Shown piece by piece: positions 8,401 through 15,537 of a stretch of 22,354 nt of DNA. Every line of letters begins with the position of its first letter. The first letter of the stretch is position 1. A program made the translations under genes and the position numbers. The stretch is from positions 1 through 22,354 of the forward strand of contig JAVBTG010000048.1 of assembly GCA_031556275.1 (NCBI GenBank), in the 5' to 3' direction. Source of the stretch: JAKPNF01 sp031556275. GTDB lineage: Bacteria; Verrucomicrobiota; Verrucomicrobiia; Opitutales; JAKPNF01. Below the pieces are notes generated by a model that had not been told where the DNA came from, ran no database searches, and was given only the letters and a program-made list of their open reading frames with translations.

Positions 8401-9022
8401 TCACGCCTTCGTCGGACACCCAAAAGGCGTAATAGCCGTCATTATCCGGGGATTGCGTGGAGGCCGAGTTGACCCCCGACGAGATCGACAGCGGCTTCAC
8501 CGGCTGCTTGACCACGCGAACGGCGTCATGCGCCAGTCCCATCAAAGAATCCGCGGCTGAAATGGTGGGCGCCATCACCACGCTTTGCGCGCCGGAAACG
8601 ACCGTCGCGGGGTTAGGATTATTCCCAGAAACCAGCCAGACAGGCTGCGAGGACGCGTACCCGGAAACGCCCTTGCTCTTCCAAACGCCCGTCCATTGCG
8701 AGTTTCCCGACGAATTGGTGGAGAGGATCAGATCCGACGACGCAGTTACGCGTTGGTCCGGCCCCGCGGCCTCCTGCAACAGGCCCAGCCCGCGCATGAG
8801 GCCAACCTGGGCGTTTTGCCGCGCTATCACAGAATATACCTGTTCGCGCGAAGCCGTCGATTCCACCGACAGCAAGGCCGAAAGCGTCAACAGCAGCAAC
8901 ACTATCAGCGCCATCAGCCCAAGCGCCATGATCAGCGCGAAGCCCGGACGCTTGCGCGAGGGTTGCACGCAAAGGGTATTGCTATTGATAAATAAGGGGG
9001 GTGTTTTTCCGGAGAAGTACAT
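5387..9022 (-). CDS. Verru_Chthon cassette protein A-like, PilX-like pilin protein
   Basis: This very large protein (1211 residues from ATG 9022; 1218 if TTG 9043 is used) has a short basic leader (PSRKRPGFALIM), one long hydrophobic helix (ALGLMALIVLLLLTLSALL) and a huge periplasmic or exported body. The leader resembles type IV prepilin/PilX signals with cleavage between G and F, but the usual Glu at mature position 5 is absent. The segment GLGLLQEAAGPDQRVTAS after the helix is a hallmark of the Verru_Chthon cassette protein A family as I know it. The C-terminal region also fits: MADFVNRKL, ALQSAIDNSGLN, VRSDTFKIRAYGE, AWCEAIVQRSPEY. A GTG just before QPSRKRPGF is a third possible start, and no Shine-Dalgarno sequence decides between them. 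The cassette partners B, C and D are absent here; the gene sits between a GH32 enzyme and a small secreted protein. Confidence 0.82.
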   Translation of the reverse strand: MYFSGKTPPLFINSNTLCVQPSRKRPGFALIMALGLMALIVLLLLTLSALLSVESTASREQVYSVIARQNAQVGLMRGLGLLQEAAGPDQRVTASSDLILSTNSSGNSQWTGVWKSKGVSGYASSQPVWLVSGNNPNPATVVSGAQSVVMAPTISAADSLMGLAHDAVRVVKQPVKPLSISSGVNSASTQSPDNDGYYAFWVSDEGVKAKVNLAFDPKDPTMVIDAYAAGPLAQKSGIGSLDDRLVDYVDLSVEMLRKVGRLGEMSLLMDQNNFRKYQHDLTACSWGLLTDTLNGGWRLDLTAGFNPHDTVFNTFFGPNSKNYYLLRPFAESDEFKSDSNLSIFANRNTSDRGPNMDLLRDYARFFENANWSGNKFEVIPVPSATGQQNNEHVRALFRYPYQPTTAIDGMTSTMRNSAVSLKKNLLSPVVTGYRFGIRMRPNTKVSPKLASARGATFLNDQYALSVDTQYFVSLYNPYNVPLLLPDNVRLSSPVTPYCHFRVLTRQKAGDAVVADYWFDGATHLKTNTDQAMIMTMVFEEGPYLLPGEVRVYGGVHDKNTASRVYLGNTFDRDGYQTWPLSGAALTASPTFDLGSGTEIRVGVGSKGINLYDSVQIISAGPMPPKDYSTFSSKVSLDQRRFALDTTLGPKTAQFIHYLSIQRLWEPMNNAQYKGIKDRSPVELAGLDSSVDIASWGFRMRMTTNDLGMRPIFDGNIRGYFGTIEQDNNSFLADGTVKNADTPLPGLYEFDNGDAGVSGSRNDLWGLVSYSYSSPPDISGLSGSQGYWGAGSQDTVVLFDMPRRPVLSVGAFQHATLGLYFNEPSYVAGNSYANRRISNQADLYYPKTSDPLVYDISYMVNETLWDGFFFSGLEEQDGAFLETTWKGWKNESMIAESFNSPATRPLPNPRLVLAKGANGETPAVKNFFDLDDNDYRALASYLRVNGPFNVNSTSVAAWKALLMGMSGAELPILDPKTGALKTETVGSGKTSFPRMSFSSGDDSDSSGDSPNFWKGYRTLSESEAEKLAKQIVEQVRARGPFRSMADFVNRKLASGDLGVSGALQSAIDNSGLNAGITSKFSKGTGSVPDWEKAPSQTRTGDGFPGAITQGDILQALAPVLTVRSDTFKIRAYGEVLDSTGSVAGKAWCEAIVQRSPEYCDPDDGASTPTPTYAKTRLPTDKVPNDDKLSTTAEAFGRQFKIVNFRWINENEL

Positions 9023-9050
9023 GGGGATCGAGTACTGGGACAAAAGAAAA

Positions 9051-11054
9051 TTAATTTTGTGCGGGCGAATTTGTTATAAAAATGTCTGAAACCGTGCCCT
9101 CGGCGATTGGCTTGAGTTGCCAAGCCTGCGCGCGGACAATATCCAGCCCGCCGCCCTCGGCAAAAAACACGATCTGAATGTCTTTGGCGGGAACCGAAGG
9201 AGGAATCACGCGCGTTTCGGCCGCACGGCCGTTGCCCGCGAACACCTCCAGCATCGCCTTGTCGAGAAACACCCGCAGATCCAAAACGCCGTTTTCCAGC
9301 GGCAGGGCTATCGCGGTGGCGCGCGGCCCGGGGATGAACAATGTTTTCTTTTCGACATCGTAGGCGATTTCCACCCCGCCCGTTCCCTGGGCATTGGCGC
9401 GCACGCGGATACCGAAGCGCTTGGTTCCCGCGCGCGGCTTGAGCACGGCCTCCAATTCCAGCACGTCGCCCGAAACGCGATCGAAAAGATGATCGCCCTT
9501 GGGCAGGGACTTGTTGCTCGTTTCGCCGAGTTTCTTTTCGCGCAAGATTTCGATTTCCGGCACGGGGTAGACGCGGATCGTGTTGTCGTCGGCCAATTCC
9601 AAGACCCGCGGCATGGCCAAGGCGTCGCGCCAGCCGTACTTTTCCGCATCGCTCCCGGGCACGATGCCTTTGAGGTGCCCGTACAAAATGGTGCGCCCGC
9701 GGTCGTCCCGCGTTCCGGTCGTGGCGTAATAGCCCGAGGAGTGGTTGACGAGTCCTTTTTTCAGAACCTTAAAAACACCTGTTTTTGGATCGAATGTCCC
9801 CGTTTGGTAGGCCACCGGGCCGAAGGGTGAGTACATCAGCACCCACTTGTCGCCAAAGCGGAAAAAATTGGGGCATTCCGCGCCGCGCTCGCTCTCTGTC
9901 TTTTGCCAGAGCAGCCCCCGGTATGCCCATTTCTGCAAAGCGGCGTCTTGCGCCTCGTACAGGTAAATCTCGTTGCCGCACAGCAGCATGAACGTCTGGC
10001 CGTCCGCCTCGAACATAAAGGGGTCGCGCACCGAGGGCATCATGCCCTCGATCTCGCCCTCGCGGAACGAGATGACGGGGTTAAACGCGGGCTTTTCCCA
10101 TGTGATAAAATCCGCATCCACGGGTTTGGCTATCCATTGGTTGCGGGGGAAATTCAACGCCGGCACATAGGTGTAAAAAAGCCAAGGCTGGCCGTCTTTC
10201 ATCAGGGCGCTACCCGAATAGCAATGGTACTCCCCACGCGCCCAATCGGGCCACAGGGCCACCGGCAGGTGCTCCCAGTTCACGAGGTCTTTCGAGCGCA
10301 CGTGCCCCCACATCATATAGGCCGAGATCATGGGGTTGAACTGGTAGAAAACATGATAGTACCCGTTGGCGTAGAACGGGCCGTTAGCGTCGTTCAAGCG
10401 GCCCGCCGGTGGGCGCATGTGCCAGACAGGGCGGCGCGGATCCGATTGAGCCTTGGGCACCCATTTGGCCACAAAATCCGCCGCCTGCTTGCGGGCCATC
10501 GCCTCGGCTTGCGCGATCGTCCCGCCGGGAGTCGCCCAAGGTTTTTCTGAAAACGCCACATTGCGCACGCGGACAAACCCAAAGCCGCCCGCGCGCATGT
10601 CGCTTTGGGGCTCCCCCTCGTGGTCCAATATTTCAATGTATCCTTCTTTGCCCGCAAACGGACGAAGATCGAAAGAACGCCGCACAAACGTGTCCGAACG
10701 CTCCGCCGCGGCCGATCACACCACCTGCCCGCCCACCCACAGGTTCAGCGAGGTGCGCAACGCCAAGTCGCCGCCTGCGATTTCAAAATTCAGGTAATCC
10801 GCTTTTATCGGAAAGGTGTCGGAGCGCAAGATGCCCTTGGCGCCCTTTCCCGCAAGGCTGTCCGACGAGTCGGCCAAGGCGGTGGCGGTCTTTTTGGCAA
10901 ACCCCTTGCCGTCGGCCTTCCAAAAATTCCGGTCGTTCAAATCAAACGAGGCGGCGGCGTGCAATGTGGCGGCGGCGCAGCACGCGCCCAACATCCCTCC
11001 CATGCGTAAACGGGCTAATGTGCGAACAACGGCGGAATTCAAAAATGGGCGCAT
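9051..11054 (-). pseudogene. Secreted GH32 glycosidase (levanase/invertase type) interrupted by in-frame TGA
   Basis: Two open stretches (11054-10719 and 10715-9051) are in the same frame, separated only by TGA at 10718-10716. Together they encode a 667-codon protein: a signal peptide (MGGMLGACCAAATLHAAA or the longer form from 11054), an N-terminal beta-sandwich of the kind seen before levanase catalytic domains (YLNFEIAGG, LNLWVGGQVV-stop-SAAAE, IEILDHEG), the GH32 five-bladed propeller, and a C-terminal beta-sandwich (LDLRVFLDKAMLEVFAGNG). All three GH32 catalytic motifs are intact: LNDANG (nucleophile Asp, codon 10391-10389), RDP (Asp codon 10025-10023) and ECP (acid/base Glu codon 9878-9876). 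GH32 enzymes hydrolyse beta-fructosides such as levan, inulin or sucrose. The stop lies where relatives have Arg after 'GKVV', so CGA to TGA is the likely change. Initiation at GTG 10685 could make the catalytic part, but without an export signal. The start could be 11054, 11003 or 10994. Confidence 0.78.
10716..10718 (-). other. In-frame TGA inside the GH32 gene
   Basis: The minus-strand frame reads GGG CAG GTG GTG TGA TCG GCC GCG GCG GAG. Coding similarity continues in the same frame on both sides, so this is a single-codon nonsense change rather than a frameshift. A C-to-T transition in CGA (Arg) gives TGA. Reassignment of TGA is unlikely because other genes here stop at TGA (for example 191-193 and 19609-19611) and encode Trp with TGG. 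Confidence 0.85.
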
Positions 11055-11117
11055 GGGGGATAAGGCGGGGGTGCTTGAAAATTAGGACACACCCCAAGGA
11101 GAATAATTCAGAAAGAA

Positions 11118-11203
11118 TCTGCAACCGCGGTGGCTTTATTCAAAAAAAACGCAGATGTCCCTGTCCGCATAAATACTGAACAAAAACCGCCCGCGGTTGC
11201 AGA
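11118..11203. repeat. 13-bp inverted repeat in GH32 leader region
   Basis: TCTGCAACCGCGG (11118-11130) is perfectly complementary to CCGCGGTTGCAGA (11191-11203), with 60 bases between. If GH32 transcription starts upstream of 11203, the leader RNA could form a long stem enclosing the hairpin at 11142-11168. It could instead be two half-sites for a DNA-binding protein. Confidence 0.5.
11142..11168 (-). terminator. Possible attenuator hairpin before GH32
   Basis: Read on the minus strand, GCGGA, an 8-base loop and TCTGC (one G-U pair) form a short stem, followed by G and a run of eight T. This looks like a weak intrinsic terminator placed 88-114 bases upstream of the first possible GH32 start. 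The stem is only five pairs long, so it may be fortuitous. Confidence 0.3.
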
Positions 11204-11360
11204 AAAAATGAACAACTTCTCTCCCGTCCCTTGCCTTGGGAAAGCAGCCAAGACCGGCATCTGACGCGCAAAACAGTGGGGATAGAAAAGAAAACCCGCG
11301 CTCAACCGCCCACCCCAAAGAAAAACACCTTTAGGACAGACAATCGGTAGCGTTGAGATA

Positions 11361-11376
11361 GGAATAACGTTTTTCC
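11361..11376. promoter_or_regulatory. LacI-type operator-like palindrome
   Basis: GGAATAACGTTTTTCC is a 16-bp palindrome centred on CG with one mismatched pair. LacI/GalR-family operators are usually palindromes with a central CG. The 12 bases AACGTTTTTCCA are identical to those at 20720-20731, in front of the Tat aldolase and third FG-GAP gene. Its position midway between the GH32 and aldolase starts suits control of both. Confidence 0.45.
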
Positions 11377-11572
11377 AAAAGGGACGTCAACACTTTTTTT
11401 GAGGGGCTACTAAAAACATTTCTTTCGGTTCGGACTATTCATCCGGAAGCTATTTTTGGCAAAAACCGATTGTTTTTGTAACTGTTGCAGGGACATAAAA
11501 ATATTCAACATCCCATGTGAGAAAATTTAAGGGCATATTCTTGGAAAAGCGTTGACAAAAAGCCCCTTTTTA

Positions 11573-11588
11573 GCAAAAACGTTTTTTT
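11573..11588. promoter_or_regulatory. Second operator-like palindrome upstream of aldolase
   Basis: GCAAAAACGTTTTTTT contains the perfect palindrome AAAAACGTTTTT centred on CG and matches GGAAAAACGTTTTTCC at 13 of 16 positions. A half-site GGAAAAGCGTT (11543-11553) lies 30 bases upstream, just before and into a TTGACA at 11552-11557. The pair sits 36-81 bases before the aldolase ATG, a position suited to repression. The run of A and T makes chance resemblance possible. Confidence 0.35.
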
Positions 11589-11623
11589 GTAGTTTTTACA
11601 TTCTCTCAACAGTTACTTCTTAC

Positions 11624-12571
11624 ATGAACACCTCCGAAACGCCCTGCTCCAAGGCCGCCTGCGCCTGCACTTCCGAACCCCGCCGCGGGGTGATCGCCGC
11701 CCTCTGGGTGCCGACCGACGCCAACGGCCGCCTGATGAAAGACGCCGTGGCCAAGCACATCAGCTGGCTGGTTTCCAAGGGGGTCTACGGGGCGCTCATC
11801 TCGGGCACGACCGGGGAATTCATCCGTTTTTCGATTGAAGAGCGCAAGCGTTTGCTCGCCGAGATCGCCGAGGTCAACGCCGGCCGCCTGCCCCTGCTCG
11901 CCAACTTGAGCGCCATGCGCGTGGACGACGTGCACGCCCTCGGCAAAGAAGCCCAGAGCCTCGGCTACAAGGGCGGCACGCTGATGACCCCGTGGTTCTT
12001 CCCCCTCACCCAAGAAGACATGCTCGAACACTTCTTGGCCTGCGCCGACGGCATGGACATGCCCGCGTACCTCTACAACTTCCCGGAACGCACGGGCAAC
12101 CGCATCGGCCCCATGGTCGTCGAGGAGTTTGCCAAGCGCCAGAACATGGCCGGCATCAAGCAAAGCGGCGCGGAGTACGAGTACCACAAAGAGCTGATCG
12201 CGCTGGGCGAAAAGTATGATTTCTCCGTGTTCTCCGGCTTCGACCTGCGCATGCCCGACATCTTCGGGTTGGGCGCCAAGGGCGTCATCGGCGGGCTGGT
12301 CAACATGGCCCCCGAGTACATGATCCAGATTTACAAGGCCTTCCACGAGGGCGCCAAGGATGTCGACGTAAAAATGTGCGCCGAGCGTTTGCTCGAGATC
12401 GGCCGCATCATCGACCAAGCCGCCATGCCCTTCAACGTGCAATTCGGCCTTGAGGCCCGCGGCTTCGAGCCGGGCGTCATCAAGGTGCCCGTCTCGGCGT
12501 CCACAAAGGCCGCGCGCGAAAAAGTGCTCACCGAGCTGCGCGCGAAATTCGCCGAATGGGGCTTGAACTAA
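11624..12571 (+). CDS. Dihydrodipicolinate synthase / N-acetylneuraminate lyase family aldolase
   Basis: This cytoplasmic 315-residue class I aldolase of the DapA superfamily has no signal peptide. Residues of the TIM barrel active site are present: SGTTGEF (Thr62-Thr63 pair), Tyr151 in YLYNFPERTG, and the Schiff-base Lys179 in AGIKQSG. The Arg in PERTG is like the carboxylate-binding Arg of DapA, while the YNFP form is also seen in 2-keto-3-deoxy-sugar-acid aldolases. The substrate is therefore open: KDG-like acids, sialic acid or another 2-keto acid. Dedicated lysine biosynthesis is less likely given the adjacent permeases and sugar enzymes. The N-terminus carries a short Cys-rich extension (CSKAACACTSE). 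I start it at ATG 11624; an upstream in-frame TTG at 11552 would only add a non-conserved hydrophobic tail. A strong terminator follows, then two MFS transporter genes. Confidence 0.88.
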   Translation: MNTSETPCSKAACACTSEPRRGVIAALWVPTDANGRLMKDAVAKHISWLVSKGVYGALISGTTGEFIRFSIEERKRLLAEIAEVNAGRLPLLANLSAMRVDDVHALGKEAQSLGYKGGTLMTPWFFPLTQEDMLEHFLACADGMDMPAYLYNFPERTGNRIGPMVVEEFAKRQNMAGIKQSGAEYEYHKELIALGEKYDFSVFSGFDLRMPDIFGLGAKGVIGGLVNMAPEYMIQIYKAFHEGAKDVDVKMCAERLLEIGRIIDQAAMPFNVQFGLEARGFEPGVIKVPVSASTKAAREKVLTELRAKFAEWGLN

Positions 12572-12579
12572 GCCTTTTC

Positions 12580-12620
12580 AACACAAGCGCGTCTCGAAAA
12601 AGACGCGCTTGTGTTTTTTT
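12580..12620 (+). terminator. Intrinsic terminator after aldolase
   Basis: AACACAAGCGCGTCT (12580-12594) pairs perfectly over 15 bp with AGACGCGCTTGTGTT (12601-12615) around a CGAAAA loop. Five T follow the stem, giving a run of seven T in all. It starts 9 bases after the aldolase stop and separates that gene from the first transporter. Confidence 0.9.
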
Positions 12621-12671
12621 ATAGATAATACCCTCCCCGCAAAACATATCCCCAAAAACACCTATTTATCC

Positions 12672-13946
12672 ATGCTAAACACTTTGGCTTCCAAAAAATC
12701 CTACCCGTGGCTCGTCGTGGCGATGCTGTGGGTGGTGGCGTTGTTGAACTATCTGGACCGACAGATGCTCTCCACGATGCGCCCCTTCATGGAAGTGGAC
12801 ATCGCGGCGCTGACATCCGCCAAGCAGTTCGGCTACCTGATGGCCATCTTCCTGTGGATTTACGCGCTGATGAGCCCCGTCTCCGGCATGATCGCCGACC
12901 GGCTCAACCGCAAGTGGCTGATTGTCATCAGCCTGTTTGTGTGGTCGGGGGTCACTTTCGCGATGAGCTATGCCACCAACATGACGGAGCTGTATATCCT
13001 GCGCGCCATCATGGGTATCAGCGAGGCCTTTTACGTGCCCGCGGGGCTGGCGCTGATCGCCGACTACCACCAGGGCAAAACCCGCTCGCTGGCGATCGGC
13101 TTCCACACGACCGGTATTTATTTGGGACAGGCGCTCGGCGGGTTCGGCGCCACGATCGCCCACCACACATCTTGGCAAAACACCTTCCATTTATTTGGCG
13201 TGATCGGCATGATTTACAGTGTCATCCTCATCGCCTTTTTGCGGGAAAAGAAAACCTACACGCTCGACGCGGGCGAAAGTCAGTCGTTCAGGGCAAGCCT
13301 TTCCATGGCGTTCAAGGGCCTTGGCATCCTCTTTAGCAACATCGCCTTCTGGGTGATCCTGTTCTATTTTTCCGCGCCCAGCTTGCCCGGTTGGGCCACC
13401 AAAAACTGGCTGCCCACCCTGTTCAGCGAGTCGCTCAAAATGGACATGACAAAGGCCGGGCCGCTCTCGACCATGACGCTGGCGCTTGCCTCGCTCGCGG
13501 GCGTCGTCATCGGCGGCTACATCTCCGACAAATGGGCCCAGAAAAATCTCAAGGGGCGCATTTACGTAGGGGCGCTGGGCCTTTTGCTGACGATCCCCGC
13601 CTTGGGCTTTTTGGGTTACGGAAGCGGTCTGGCCATGGCCGTGACGGGGGCGATCATGTTCGGCTTCGGCTTCGGGATGTTTGATGTGAACAACATGCCG
13701 ATCCTGTGCCAGTTCGTGCCCTCGCGCTACCGCGCCACCGGCTACGGCATGCTCAACCTCGCGGGCATCTCGGCGGGGGCCGTCATCACCGGCGAGCTGG
13801 GCAAGGCGATCGAGGCGGGCTACAACGACATCATCTTTGTCGTTATGATCGCGGCGGTCGTCTTGGCGATTCTCTTCCAGCTGACCGTGCTCAAGCCCAA
13901 GACGCTCAATATGACGGATGAATTAATGGCGAAGGAAAGAAGGTAA
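12672..13946 (+). CDS. MFS transporter, anion:cation symporter-like (copy 1)
   Basis: This 424-residue inner-membrane permease of the major facilitator superfamily has about 12 hydrophobic segments. The first helix ends in LNYLDRQMLS. The loop between helices 2 and 3 carries motif A (GMIADRLNRKW, about residues 72-82), and the second half repeats it as GYISDKWAQKN. The N-terminal NYLDR element and overall length fit the ACS-type group that includes hexuronate, sialic-acid-like and other organic anion permeases. The substrate cannot be read from the sequence; placement after a 2-keto-acid aldolase suggests a sugar acid. I start it at ATG 12672, which matches the N-terminus of the second copy. 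The gene is bracketed by terminators at 12580-12620 and 13968-14004, and I found no clear promoter in the 51 bases between the first of these and the start. Confidence 0.88.
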   Translation: MLNTLASKKSYPWLVVAMLWVVALLNYLDRQMLSTMRPFMEVDIAALTSAKQFGYLMAIFLWIYALMSPVSGMIADRLNRKWLIVISLFVWSGVTFAMSYATNMTELYILRAIMGISEAFYVPAGLALIADYHQGKTRSLAIGFHTTGIYLGQALGGFGATIAHHTSWQNTFHLFGVIGMIYSVILIAFLREKKTYTLDAGESQSFRASLSMAFKGLGILFSNIAFWVILFYFSAPSLPGWATKNWLPTLFSESLKMDMTKAGPLSTMTLALASLAGVVIGGYISDKWAQKNLKGRIYVGALGLLLTIPALGFLGYGSGLAMAVTGAIMFGFGFGMFDVNNMPILCQFVPSRYRATGYGMLNLAGISAGAVITGELGKAIEAGYNDIIFVVMIAAVVLAILFQLTVLKPKTLNMTDELMAKERR

Positions 13947-13967
13947 ACGCGCCTGCGGCGTTATCCA

Positions 13968-14004
13968 AAAGCCGCCTCCCCGCGCTGTCAGGGAGGCGGC
14001 TTTT
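13968..14004 (+). terminator. Intrinsic terminator after MFS copy 1
   Basis: AAAAGCCGCCTCCC (13968-13981) pairs over 14 bp with GGGAGGCGGCTTTT (13991-14004) across a 9-base loop. The T-run is partly inside the stem and continues as GTTTG. It lies 21 bases after the stop of the first transporter. Confidence 0.85.
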
Positions 14005-14156
14005 GTTTGCCCATCGGAAAGGTTCCATAAAAGGGCCATCGGCTTAGACCGTATAAGTTCTCGCCATTTCTCCATTTTTCCCCGATAAGTAAGCGATTCC
14101 CCGCCCCTTTTCGGGAACCACCCCCCATCTCTCCTCTCGGAGCACACAATCCCATC

Positions 14157-15443
14157 ATGAATTTGGCCGACAAAAAATACTACCCGTGGCTCGTCGTGGC
14201 AATGCTGTGGGTGGTGGCGTTGTTGAACTATCTGGACCGACAGATGCTCTCCACGATGTGTCCCTTCATGGAAATCGACATCGCGGCACTGAAAGATGCC
14301 AAGCAATTTGGCTACCTGATGGCGATTTTCCTGTGGATCTACGCCTTCATGAGCCCCGTCTCCGGCATGATCGCGGACCGGCTCAACCGCAAATGGCTGA
14401 TTGTCATCAGTTTGTTCGTGTGGTCGGGCGTCACCTTCGCGATGAGCTATGCCACCAACATGACGGAACTATATATCCTGCGCTCTGTCATGGGCGTCAG
14501 CGAGGCTTTTTACATCCCCGCGGGGCTGGCGCTCATCGCCGACTACCATCAGGGAAAAACGCGCTCGCTGGCGATCGGCTTCCACACGACCGGCATTTAT
14601 CTCGGTCAAGCCTTCGGAGGATTTGGCGCGACGATCGCCCACCACTCGTCTTGGCAGGATACCTTCCTTTTGTTTGGCGTGATCGGCATGGTCTACAGCG
14701 TCATTCTGATTGCTTTCTTGCAAGAAAAGAAGACGTATGTGCCGGATGCGGGCGAGGCGCAGTCCTTGAATGCCGCGGGGAAACTGCCGCTCAAGGAGAG
14801 TCTTTCCATGGCCTTCAAGGGCTTTGGCGTCCTCTTTAGCAATGTCGCCTTCTGGGTGATTTTGTTCTATTTTTCCGCCCCCGGCTTGCCCGGGTGGACC
14901 ATCAAAAATTGGCTGCCGACACTTTTTAAGGATTCGCTGGGCATGGAAATGACAAAGGCGGGCCCGCTGGCTACCATGTCGGTGGCGCTCGCTTCGCTGG
15001 CGGGTGTCGTGATCGGCGGTTATGTCTCCGACAAATGGGCCCAGAAAAACATGAAGGGCCGCGTCTATGTCGGGGCAATCGGTCTTGTTCTGACGGTTCC
15101 CGCGCTGTGCCTGCTTGGTTTCGCGGATAACCTAGTCGTGGCGGTGACAGGAGCGATCCTATTTGGCTTCGGCTTCGGGGTGTTCGACGTGAACAATATG
15201 CCGATCCTGTGCCAATTTGTGCCCTCGCGCTACCGCGCCACGGGTTACGGCCTGCTCAACCTCGCCGGAATTTCGGCGGGGGCCCTGATCACCGGCGAGA
15301 TGGGCAAGGCGATTCAGGCGGGCTACAAGGGCACCATGTTCATCGTCATGATCGCGGCGGTCATCGCGGCGATCGTGTTCCAGCTGGCTATGCTGAAACC
15401 CAAGACGCTCAATATGACGGACGAATTGATGGCACGAAAATAA
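14157..15443 (+). CDS. MFS transporter, anion:cation symporter-like (copy 2)
   Basis: This 428-residue tandem paralogue of the upstream transporter is nearly identical in the first helices (YPWLVVAMLWVVALLNYLDR), motif A (GMIADRLNRKW) and the last two helices. It differs by an 8-residue insertion in the central cytoplasmic loop (QSLNAAGKLPLKES) and by scattered substitutions in the middle membrane segments. About 80 bases at the 5' end are almost the same at DNA level, so the duplication is recent or kept alike by gene conversion. It has its own 150-base upstream region after a terminator, and so may be regulated separately. I saw no operator-like palindrome of the kind found elsewhere in the window. 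A shared terminator with typA follows. Substrate is unknown; diverged specificity or differential expression are both possible. Confidence 0.88.
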   Translation: MNLADKKYYPWLVVAMLWVVALLNYLDRQMLSTMCPFMEIDIAALKDAKQFGYLMAIFLWIYAFMSPVSGMIADRLNRKWLIVISLFVWSGVTFAMSYATNMTELYILRSVMGVSEAFYIPAGLALIADYHQGKTRSLAIGFHTTGIYLGQAFGGFGATIAHHSSWQDTFLLFGVIGMVYSVILIAFLQEKKTYVPDAGEAQSLNAAGKLPLKESLSMAFKGFGVLFSNVAFWVILFYFSAPGLPGWTIKNWLPTLFKDSLGMEMTKAGPLATMSVALASLAGVVIGGYVSDKWAQKNMKGRVYVGAIGLVLTVPALCLLGFADNLVVAVTGAILFGFGFGVFDVNNMPILCQFVPSRYRATGYGLLNLAGISAGALITGEMGKAIQAGYKGTMFIVMIAAVIAAIVFQLAMLKPKTLNMTDELMARK

Positions 15444-15480
15444 GAACCGTGTCTAAGACGGCAAGCGTCTGCCGGCGCAT

Positions 15481-15516
15481 AAAAAAATCCGTTCGTTTTC
15501 ACGAACGGATTTTTTG
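15481..15516. terminator. Bidirectional intrinsic terminator
   Basis: AAAAAATCCGTTCGT (15482-15496) and ACGAACGGATTTTTT (15501-15515) form a perfect 15-bp stem with a TTTC loop. A-runs on one side and T-runs on the other let it work in both directions. It closes the second transporter (plus) and typA (minus), which converge here. Confidence 0.92.
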
Positions 15517-15537
15517 TGGGCCGAGAATTGCCTGATT

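Larger units (their letters stand above)
11055..11623. promoter_or_regulatory. Divergent control region between GH32 operon and aldolase
   Basis: These 569 bases separate two divergent transcription units and contain no convincing gene; short ORFs here are low-complexity or antisense. The region is AT-richer than its surroundings, especially 11340-11620. It holds a 13-bp inverted repeat (11118-11130 with 11191-11203), a U-tract hairpin on the minus strand inside that repeat, and two GGAAAAACGTTTTTCC-like sites. It also holds a TTGACA (11552-11557) without a good -10 partner, and an 8-bp inverted pair CAATCGGT/ACCGATTG (11341-11348, 11465-11472). No promoter could be fixed for either side. Confidence 0.55.

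Noticed and set aside
10716..10718. Selenocysteine or a changed genetic code at the TGA
   Set aside because: Relatives have Arg here rather than Cys, I saw no convincing adjacent selenocysteine-insertion hairpin, and TGA ends other genes in the window.
11552..11580. A sigma70 promoter built on the TTGACA at 11552
   Set aside because: No acceptable -10 hexamer stands 16-18 bases downstream; the box may simply be part of the half-site GGAAAAGCGTTGACA.
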